Shown here in pieces: positions 1 to 4,951 of a stretch of 7,483 bases of DNA (its first letter is position 1; every line of letters begins with the position of its first letter). Position numbers and translations under genes: made by a program. The notes beneath the pieces were generated by a model. That model did not search any database and was not told the origin of the DNA. It saw nothing but the letters and a program-made list of their open reading frames with translations. This DNA comes from DATJPY01 sp035506135. Its GTDB lineage: Bacteria; Myxococcota_A; UBA9160; PR03. Location: assembly GCA_035506135.1 (NCBI GenBank), contig DATJPY010000010.1, forward strand, positions 1 to 7,483, given 5' to 3'.

Positions 1-282
1 GAATCCGGCGAGCACCAGCCAACGCGGCGCGCCGTCGGCGCGCAGCGCCTCGGCCGTCTGCAGCGAGTGATCGAGCTGCGGGAGCGCGAGGTCGGGGTCG
101 CTGTCGTCGACCAGCGAGCCGAGATACCCGATCGCGTCCCACACGCTCATCCGGCGCCGGCGCAGCGGCAGGTACTCCGCCCGCTTCGACCGAACGAGCT
201 CGACCGTCTGGCGCGCGTGGTTCTCGGCGTACAGCGCGCGCACCGACGGGCGCGCCCCGGCCTCGAAGTCGCGGAAGCTCAT
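1..282 (-). CDS. Myo-inositol oxygenase (MIOX), N-terminal part, cut by the window edge
   Basis: The reverse strand encodes 94 residues starting MSFRDFEAGARPSVRALY and staying open to base 1. I recognise the N-terminal third of myo-inositol oxygenase, an HD-type di-iron enzyme of about 285 residues that cleaves myo-inositol to D-glucuronate in the cytoplasm. Matching blocks, in family order, are SFRDFEAG (residues 2-9, animal SFRNYTSG), HARQTVELVRSK (22-33, animal HTHQTVDFVRSK), LVDDSDPD (57-64) and HSLQTAE (72-78). His72 falls where the family has its first iron-ligand histidine; the remaining ligands lie beyond the window. I chose the ATG at 282 because it sits directly on the conserved SFR block, but in-frame GTG codons at 288 and 303 are possible and no strong Shine-Dalgarno decides. 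It lies 32 bp downstream of the glycosyltransferase stop on the same strand, so co-transcription is likely. The family call is from recall of the animal sequence, not an alignment run. Confidence 0.87.
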   Translation of the reverse strand, partial: MSFRDFEAGARPSVRALYAENHARQTVELVRSKRAEYLPLRRRRMSVWDAIGYLGSLVDDSDPDLALPQLDHSLQTAEALRADGAPRWLVLAGF

Positions 283-314
283 CGGCACGCGGTCGGGCTC
301 CACGGCGCGGAATG

Positions 315-1826
315 CTAGCCGCTCGCGCCGGGCGCCGCGGACGGGGCCGCACCCTGCGCGCGGAGGCGGTAGTAGCGCCAGGACGTGGTCGGCGAGCCGG
401 CCTCGAGCCCTGGATGGCGTCCCGCCTCGTCGTAGCGGCCGCTCGCGACCAGCCGGCGCACCAGCTCCCAAGCGGCGTTCAGCTCGCCGGCGGGCCGGGA
501 CCGGATCTCGCCGAGCACGTCCTCGTCCACGACCAGCAGATCGGGGGGTCGCTGCTCGTACTGCTCGAGCACGCGCGGGAGCGGCGTCGGAAGCAGCTTG
601 GGAACGCCGAAGAGGTAGTAGTCCCAGAAGAACTCGTTCGCGTGCGGGCGCGACGCGGCGAAGTAGACCGGGCCCGAGTCGCGACCCACGACGAAGAGCG
701 TCGCCTCGGGACGGGCCAGCGCGCGCAGGTCCTCCGCGACCGCGTAGTAGTCGCGCGTGGTCGGCCGCAGGACGCACTTCACCGCCGTCCAGCCCGCGTT
801 CAGCCCGAGAAAGGCGATGAGCGACGCCGCGCCGATGCGCGCGGCGCGCTCGCCCTGCTCCCGCAGCGCGAGGAACACCATCGCGCTCGCGACCGGGAGG
901 ATCTGCTCCCAATAGTGGAGATGGGCGCGCATCGGGGCGGCGATCGACGCCACGCCGGTGGCTGCGATCACGGCGGAGAGGGCGAGATCGCGCGGGCGTC
1001 CCACCAGGGCGATCAGCGAGGCCGGCAGCACCAGCATCAGCGCATCGTTGCGCGCGAAGCCGAACAGGGCGACCCACTGCGAAGGGGTTCCCGAGTACTT
1101 GCGCGGACCCAGGAACACGGTGTCGATGTAGCCGGGCACGCTGCCGATCGCCCACACCACACCGAGCACGGCCAGCCAGGCGAGCACGCCGCCTGCGGCG
1201 AGCGCGGCGAGGCCGCGCACTCGCTTGCCGAGGTCGAGCGGACCGAGCGCGAGCGCGGCCACCGGGATCGCGCCGAACAGCAGACTGCTCTGCCGCGCGT
1301 GGAACGCCAGCACGACGGCGGCTCCGGCGGCGAGCGCGTCGAGGCGCGACCGGACCGGATCGAGATAGATGCGCAGCGATGCGAAGAGCGCGACGACCGC
1401 GAACAGGTTTGCCGCGTCCTCCGAGCTGGCCCACGCATACTCGAAGCGCGAGAGCGGCCCGAGCAGCACCAGGCTCGCCGCGGCGGCGCGCGGCCACCAC
1501 GCGTGGCCGCGCGTGTAGGCGAGAGCCGTCCAGGCCTGGACGATCGCGCACAGGCCCGCGAAGAGCTGGATCGCCAGATAGGAGCGCGGCGCCAGCCACT
1601 CGGGAATCGCGTAGAACAAGATCGTCAGCGGCGCCTTGTTGTCCCAGACCTCTCCGTAGAGGCGCTGGCCGCGCAGCACCATCCGCGCCACCTCCGCCAT
1701 CACGAAGGGGTCCTGATCGAGGACGGCGCGCGCCGTCAGCGCATACAGGGCGAGCACCGCGCAGGCCGCGAGAGCGAGCACCAGCGCCGACGGGGCATCG
1801 GAGCTGCGCGGGGCGTCGGATCGCAT
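315..1826 (-). CDS. GT-C fold membrane glycosyltransferase (ArnT/PMT, GT39/GT83-like)
   Basis: This is a 503-residue polytopic inner-membrane protein. A first hydrophobic helix (about residues 13-35) leads into a periplasmic loop containing DQDPF (37-41) and then the block WDNKAPLTILFY (61-72). That arrangement of an acidic loop followed by a WDNK-P-L-T signature is typical of GT-C enzymes that move a sugar from a polyprenyl-phosphate donor. More hydrophobic segments follow to about residue 345, including the family-like HYWEQILP (304-311), and then a soluble C-terminal part (about 355-503). The length fits the ArnT/PMT_2 group. Donor and acceptor cannot be read from the sequence; likely acceptors are a surface lipid, polysaccharide or protein. 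The ATG at 1826 opens just before the charged N-tail and first helix; no good ribosome-binding site is seen upstream. The gene is divergent from the DUF35-thiolase operon and precedes the inositol oxygenase by 32 bp. Confidence is high for the superfamily, low for the substrate. Confidence 0.85.
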   Translation of the reverse strand: MRSDAPRSSDAPSALVLALAACAVLALYALTARAVLDQDPFVMAEVARMVLRGQRLYGEVWDNKAPLTILFYAIPEWLAPRSYLAIQLFAGLCAIVQAWTALAYTRGHAWWPRAAAASLVLLGPLSRFEYAWASSEDAANLFAVVALFASLRIYLDPVRSRLDALAAGAAVVLAFHARQSSLLFGAIPVAALALGPLDLGKRVRGLAALAAGGVLAWLAVLGVVWAIGSVPGYIDTVFLGPRKYSGTPSQWVALFGFARNDALMLVLPASLIALVGRPRDLALSAVIAATGVASIAAPMRAHLHYWEQILPVASAMVFLALREQGERAARIGAASLIAFLGLNAGWTAVKCVLRPTTRDYYAVAEDLRALARPEATLFVVGRDSGPVYFAASRPHANEFFWDYYLFGVPKLLPTPLPRVLEQYEQRPPDLLVVDEDVLGEIRSRPAGELNAAWELVRRLVASGRYDEAGRHPGLEAGSPTTSWRYYRLRAQGAAPSAAPGASG

Positions 1827-1857
1827 CGGAGGCGCAGGGTAACCACGGGGGCCTCAG

Positions 1858-1887
1858 TTGACAGCCCGCGGGGCATCCTGGCATGCT
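1858..1887 (+). promoter_or_regulatory. Candidate sigma-70-like promoter of the DUF35-thiolase operon
   Basis: A perfect TTGACA -35 hexamer lies at 1858-1863. After an 18-base spacer comes CATGCT at 1882-1887, which matches only three of six positions of the TATAAT consensus. The predicted start of transcription would be near 1894, leaving a leader of about 50 bases before the DUF35 ATG. It is in the divergent intergenic region and points toward the operon. The -35 is convincing; the -10 is weak, so this is a candidate only. Confidence 0.4.
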
Positions 1888-1896
1888 CACCCGTCC

Positions 1897-1918
1897 GACT
1901 CGTCGATCGACGCGAGTC
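1897..1918. repeat. Interrupted palindrome at the predicted transcription start of the thiolase operon
   Basis: GACTC (1897-1901) pairs with GAGTC (1914-1918). The core GTCGATCGAC (1902-1911) is a perfect 10-base palindrome, and only GC (1912-1913) interrupts the full symmetry. It lies just after the candidate -10 box and before the ribosome-binding site at 1931-1936. It could be a repressor operator in DNA or a hairpin in the leader RNA. No regulator family is assigned, and CG-rich short palindromes do arise by chance in such DNA. Confidence 0.45.
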
Positions 1919-1943
1919 GCTGAACCCCGCGAGGAGCCCCCCG

Positions 1944-2366
1944 ATGGCCGACAAGAAGCCGCTTCCGGCGGTCGACTTCCTGAAGATCCCGGAGAGCGGC
2001 GAGCCCTACCTCGAAGGGCACCAGTGCAAGAGCTGCGGCGCGGTGTTCCTCGGCGAGCGCACCGTCTGCTCGAAGTGCGGCACGCGCGACCAGATGGCGG
2101 CAAAGCGCCTGTCGACCCGCGGCGCGCTCTACGTCTACAGCATCGTGCACCGATCCTTCCCCGGCGTCGAGGTGCCCTACATCTCGGCCGTGGTCGACCT
2201 CGAGGGCGGCGGCACGGTGAAGGGCAATCTGATCGGGATCGACCCGGACCCGGAGAAGATCCGCCTGGGCATGCCCGTCGACGTGGTCTTCAAGGACGCC
2301 CTCGGCCGCAAGGATCGCGAGGGCAACGCGTACCTCTCCTATTTCTTCCAGCCCCGCAAGGCGTGA
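1944..2366 (+). CDS. DUF35 zinc-ribbon/OB-fold acyl-CoA-associated protein, thiolase partner
   Basis: This 140-residue protein has an N-terminal rubredoxin-like zinc ribbon with two CxxC pairs (Cys28/Cys31 and Cys42/Cys45), followed by an OB-fold domain (about residues 52-138). This is the DUF35 family. Members bind thiolase-like enzymes and help hold the CoA substrate; known examples are the archaeal acetoacetyl-CoA thiolase/HMG-CoA synthase complex and the steroid side-chain aldolase complexes. The length is normal and all four zinc cysteines are present. The start is set by GAGGAG at 1931-1936, seven bases before the ATG. The reading frame is open far upstream, but that part is antisense to the glycosyltransferase gene. 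The next gene, a thiolase, starts ten bases after this stop, and the thiolase ribosome-binding site overlaps the stop codon, so the two are translationally close and probably form one complex. Confidence 0.92.
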   Translation: MADKKPLPAVDFLKIPESGEPYLEGHQCKSCGAVFLGERTVCSKCGTRDQMAAKRLSTRGALYVYSIVHRSFPGVEVPYISAVVDLEGGGTVKGNLIGIDPDPEKIRLGMPVDVVFKDALGRKDREGNAYLSYFFQPRKA

Positions 2367-2376
2367 GGAGCCCCCG

Positions 2377-3525
2377 ATGAGCGACGTCTACGTGGTCGGT
2401 GTCGACATGATCAAGTTCATGAAGGCGGGCACCGGACCGGCGGTCCAGAAGCTCGGCGCGCAGGCAGCGCTGATGGCGCTCGACGACGCGGGCCTGAAGA
2501 TCCAGCAGATGGAGGCGCTCTACTGCGGGAACCTCTACCAGGCCAACGCCATGGTCGGGCAGCGCATCCTGCAGGAGATCGGCCAGACCGGGATCCCGGT
2601 GGTCAACACCTCCAACGCGTGCGCGACCGGCGCCACCGCCTTCCGCGAGGCGTGGATGGCGGTCAAGGCGGGCGTCTACGACCTCGTGCTCGCGGTCGGC
2701 GTCGAGCAGATGAGCGCGGGACTGCTCGGCGGCGGCGGCGGCGCCAAGGGCATCCCCAAGGAGGGCCTGCTCGGCTCGGCGACGATGCCGGCGGTGTTCG
2801 CCGAGGCCGGCATGGAGCACGCGCGCAAGTACGGCACCACCTTCGAGCAGTTCGCCAAGGTGTCCGTGAAGAACCATCACCACTCGACGATGAACCCGAA
2901 GGCGATGTACCAGATCGAGACGCCGCTCGAGCAGGTGATGAACGCCGAGATGATCGCGTACCCGAACACGAAGCTGATGTGCTCGGTGAACGTCGACGGC
3001 TCGGCGGCGGCCGTGCTCGCCTCGGAGAAGAAGGCGAAGGAGCTCGGGCTGATGAAGCGCGCGGTGCGCGTGAAGGCCTCGGTGCTGACCAGCGACCCGT
3101 GGCAGGAGCGCGACCTGGTGATGCCCGACGTCAACACCTGCACGCGCAACGCGGCGAAGAAGGCCTACGAGATGGCGGGCGTCGGGGCGAAGGACCTGAA
3201 TCTCGTGGAGCTGCACGACTGCTTCGCGACGGCGGAGATCCTGCACTACGAGAACCTGGGCCTCTGCGGCGACGGCGAGGCGGGAAAGCTGATCGACGAG
3301 GGCGCCGTGGCGCTCGGCGGGCGCATCCCCGTGAACGTGTCGGGCGGCCTGCTCTCGAAGGGGCACCCGCTCGGCGCCACCGGCATCGCCAACATCTACG
3401 AGGTGTCGACGCATCTGCGCGGCGAGGCGGGCAAGCGCCAGGTGCCGAACGCGCGGCTCGGGCTGACGCATGTGATCGGGCTGGGCAGCGCCTGCGCGAT
3501 TCATGTCTTGGAACGGGTCGCCTGA
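2377..3525 (+). CDS. SCPx/SCP2-type thiolase (acetyl-CoA acyltransferase family)
   Basis: This 382-residue protein has the full thiolase fold length. Landmarks are the nucleophile region NTSNACATG with Cys82, the HDCF motif (280-283) that replaces NEAF in SCPx-type thiolases, and SKGHPLGATG with the catalytic His330. The C-terminal block GEAGKRQVPNARLGL is also typical of SCPx-type enzymes. Such enzymes cleave or form 3-ketoacyl-CoA in the cytoplasm; DUF35-dependent relatives include acetoacetyl-CoA thiolases and the retro-aldolases of sterol side-chain breakdown. Keeping Cys82, His280 and His330 favours real thiolase chemistry over the aldolase branch, but the substrate cannot be named. A cysteine also lies at 373 (GLGSACAIHV), near where classical thiolases have their CxG base. 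The start is fixed by GAGGAG at 2365-2370, six bases before the ATG. It is the second gene of a two-gene operon with the DUF35 partner. Confidence 0.93.
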   Translation: MSDVYVVGVDMIKFMKAGTGPAVQKLGAQAALMALDDAGLKIQQMEALYCGNLYQANAMVGQRILQEIGQTGIPVVNTSNACATGATAFREAWMAVKAGVYDLVLAVGVEQMSAGLLGGGGGAKGIPKEGLLGSATMPAVFAEAGMEHARKYGTTFEQFAKVSVKNHHHSTMNPKAMYQIETPLEQVMNAEMIAYPNTKLMCSVNVDGSAAAVLASEKKAKELGLMKRAVRVKASVLTSDPWQERDLVMPDVNTCTRNAAKKAYEMAGVGAKDLNLVELHDCFATAEILHYENLGLCGDGEAGKLIDEGAVALGGRIPVNVSGGLLSKGHPLGATGIANIYEVSTHLRGEAGKRQVPNARLGLTHVIGLGSACAIHVLERVA

Positions 3526-3643
3526 CGGCGACCCTCCCCCTCGCCGCTCGCCTTCGGCTCGCTACGCGGGAAACGGGAAGCCTCGGGCCCCGCCGGGTCC
3601 ACCGGCTTCGCTCACGACCGGCCTGAACGCGGACGCCGAGGCG

Positions 3644-4126
3644 ATGCGGATCGGCGTCGTCAGCGACACGCACAATCAGCTCCGCAACGTCGCCCGCCTG
3701 GTCGAGCTGCTGAACGCGGCGCGCGTCGAGCGCGTGGTGCACACCGGCGACATCACGCAGGCGCGGACGCTCGAGGCGTTCGCGCGGCTCGACGCGCCGC
3801 TGGTCGGCGTCTTCGGCAACAACGACGAGCGCCAGCCGTTGTCCGCGGCGGCCGCGCGGCTCGGCTTCCAGCTCGGCGAGCCACCGCTCGAGCTCGCCTG
3901 GGCCGAGCGCCGGATCCTCGTCGTCCACGACCCGCGCGCCCTCGCCTCCGCGCTGCGGCCCGAGCATTCGCTCGCGCTGCACGGCCACACGCACCGGCAC
4001 GTCGAGGCGCGCGGCGAAGGCCACCTCGTGTTCAACCCCGGCGAGTGCGCGGGGCACCTCGTCGGCCACAACGCCGTCGGCGTCGTCGACCTCTCGACCC
4101 TGGCGTGCGAGCTGCTGCGCTTCTGA
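3644..4126 (+). CDS. YfcE/MJ0936-type metallophosphoesterase
   Basis: This 160-residue protein is a compact calcineurin-like phosphoesterase. All metal-site motifs are in order: SDTH with Asp8 and His10, HTGD with Asp36, GNND with Asn59, VVHD with His95, and HGHTH with His115 and His117. The size and the opening MRIGVVSDTHN are typical of the YfcE/MJ0936 group, small soluble two-metal phosphodiesterases that cleave model phosphodiesters and whose natural substrates are mostly unknown. I start it at the ATG at 3644, since family members begin directly on this first strand. The frame is open further upstream into the thiolase 3' end, but that stretch is low-complexity Pro/Arg/Gly with no homology that I recognise. 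It lies 118 bp after the thiolase stop on the same strand, so it may be read through from the operon or have its own promoter. A functional link to the thiolase is not evident. Confidence 0.9.
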   Translation: MRIGVVSDTHNQLRNVARLVELLNAARVERVVHTGDITQARTLEAFARLDAPLVGVFGNNDERQPLSAAAARLGFQLGEPPLELAWAERRILVVHDPRALASALRPEHSLALHGHTHRHVEARGEGHLVFNPGECAGHLVGHNAVGVVDLSTLACELLRF

Positions 4127-4137
4127 GCCGCGCGGGC

Positions 4138-4151
4138 GGCCGAGCTCGGCC
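4138..4151. repeat. Perfect 14-base palindrome between the phosphoesterase and crp-like genes
   Basis: GGCCGAGCTCGGCC reads the same on both strands. It begins 12 bases after the phosphoesterase stop. As RNA it could form a five-base-pair stem with an AGCT loop, but no T-run follows on either strand, so it is not a standard intrinsic terminator. As DNA it could be a protein-binding site. Confidence 0.5.
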
Positions 4152-4156
4152 CAAGG

Positions 4157-4171
4157 TGACGAGCCTCGTCA
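4157..4171. promoter_or_regulatory. Perfect inverted repeat TGACGAG-C-CTCGTCA, candidate operator upstream of the Crp-like gene
   Basis: Two seven-base arms are exact reverse complements around one central base. The repeat lies five bases after a separate perfect palindrome and 93 bases before the chosen start of the Crp/Fnr-family gene. Arms with TGA at the outer edge recall the half-sites of Crp-family proteins, but the centre spacing is odd and differs from the classical TGTGA-N6-TCACA. Autoregulation by the downstream protein is a hypothesis only. Confidence 0.4.
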
Positions 4172-4264
4172 TCGGAAGTTGCGTGCGGGCTGCCGGTGCC
4201 TCAAGTCGCGCCCCGTCCGGGCGATGCGTCTCTGAAGCCCCACAGGACACCCGACGGGAGGGCC

Positions 4265-4951
4265 ATGGGCGTCGACGTGGAGTTCCTGCGCCGGGTCTCG
4301 CTGTTCCGGGATCTCTCGGACGACGAGCTCGCCTCGCTCTCGCGCATGTTCACCGAGCGCAGCTACGACCGCGGCCAGGTCGTCTTCACCGAGGAGGACA
4401 CCGGCCGCACGATGTACGTGGTGCACGAGGGGCGGGTCAAGGTGTCGCGCTGGCTCGCCAGCGGGCGCGAGGTGATCCTCGCCTTCCATCCCGCCGCCGA
4501 CTACTTCGGCGAGATGGCCCTGATCGACGGCCAGACCACCCCCGCGACCGTGACCGCGGTGGTGCCGACCACCATCCTCTCGCTCGGGCGCTCGCACTTC
4601 GCCGAGCTGCTGCGCCAGCCGAGCTTCTCGGCGGCGCTCCTGCGCGCGCTCTGCGCGCGCTGTCGCGACGCCTGGCAGCAGATCGAGGTGCTGTCGCATC
4701 AGAACGCCGAGGCGCGCATCCGGATCGCGCTGCACCAGCTCTGTCTGCGCAAGGGCGTCCGCACCGCCGAAGGCGTGCGCATCGAGGTGCCGCTCACGCA
4801 CCGCGAGCTGGCCAGCCTCGCCGGCGTGTCGCGCGAGACGGCGACCCGCGTGCTCGGCCTCCTCGCCGAGGCGAAGCTGGTGCGCGTCGAGGGCCGTCGC
4901 TTCCTGGTGACTCAGCCCGAGCGGCTCATCGAGACCGCGCTGCTCGAGTAG
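4265..4951 (+). CDS. Crp/Fnr-family transcription regulator
   Basis: This 228-residue protein has an N-terminal cyclic-nucleotide-binding-type beta-barrel (about residues 8-118), a long dimerisation helix (about 120-145) and a C-terminal winged helix-turn-helix (about 150-222). The barrel has the usual DRGQVVF (35-41), VVHEGRVKV (52-60) and YFGEMALIDG (80-89) blocks. The recognition helix is SRETATRVLGLL (189-200); Arg190, Glu191 and Arg195 match the DNA-reading residues of E. coli Crp, so TGTGA-like half-sites are plausible. After Gly82-Glu83, where Crp has Arg-Ser to hold the cAMP phosphate, this protein has Thr-Pro (92-93), so cAMP is not the expected ligand. There is no N-terminal Fnr-type cysteine cluster; Cys130, Cys133 and Cys160 lie in the later helices. 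The ATG at 4265 has GGGAGGG at 4256-4262 close in front. The gene overlaps the convergent secreted-protein gene by 26 bp. Confidence 0.92.
   Translation: MGVDVEFLRRVSLFRDLSDDELASLSRMFTERSYDRGQVVFTEEDTGRTMYVVHEGRVKVSRWLASGREVILAFHPAADYFGEMALIDGQTTPATVTAVVPTTILSLGRSHFAELLRQPSFSAALLRALCARCRDAWQQIEVLSHQNAEARIRIALHQLCLRKGVRTAEGVRIEVPLTHRELASLAGVSRETATRVLGLLAEAKLVRVEGRRFLVTQPERLIETALLE

Noticed and set aside
67..318. Plus-strand ORF at the left edge
   Set aside because: It is the antisense shadow of the inositol oxygenase fragment, which has recognisable conserved blocks.
312..1943. Very long open plus-strand frame continuing into the DUF35 gene, which would give a 684-residue protein
   Set aside because: The upstream part is Arg/Glu/His-rich low-complexity translation antisense to a clear membrane glycosyltransferase, while the DUF35 domain begins at a good ribosome-binding site and ATG at 1944.
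2290..3504. 404-residue minus-strand ORF opposite the thiolase
   Set aside because: Its His/Arg/Leu-rich composition is typical of an antisense frame in GC-rich DNA; the thiolase on the plus strand has all its motifs.
3503..3643. Earlier ATG for the phosphoesterase, inside the thiolase 3' end
   Set aside because: The added 47 residues are low-complexity and the conserved fold begins at the ATG at 3644.
4138..4151. Intrinsic terminator of the phosphoesterase gene
   Set aside because: The palindrome can form a hairpin, but no run of T follows it on either strand.
4209..4223. CGCCC / GGGCG hairpin with a five-base loop in the regulator leader
   Set aside because: A five-base-pair GC stem is expected by chance at this base composition, and nothing around it supports a function.
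4196..4264. GTG start for the Crp-like protein 23 codons upstream
   Set aside because: The added residues resemble no part of the family, and GGGAGGG lies right before the ATG at 4265.
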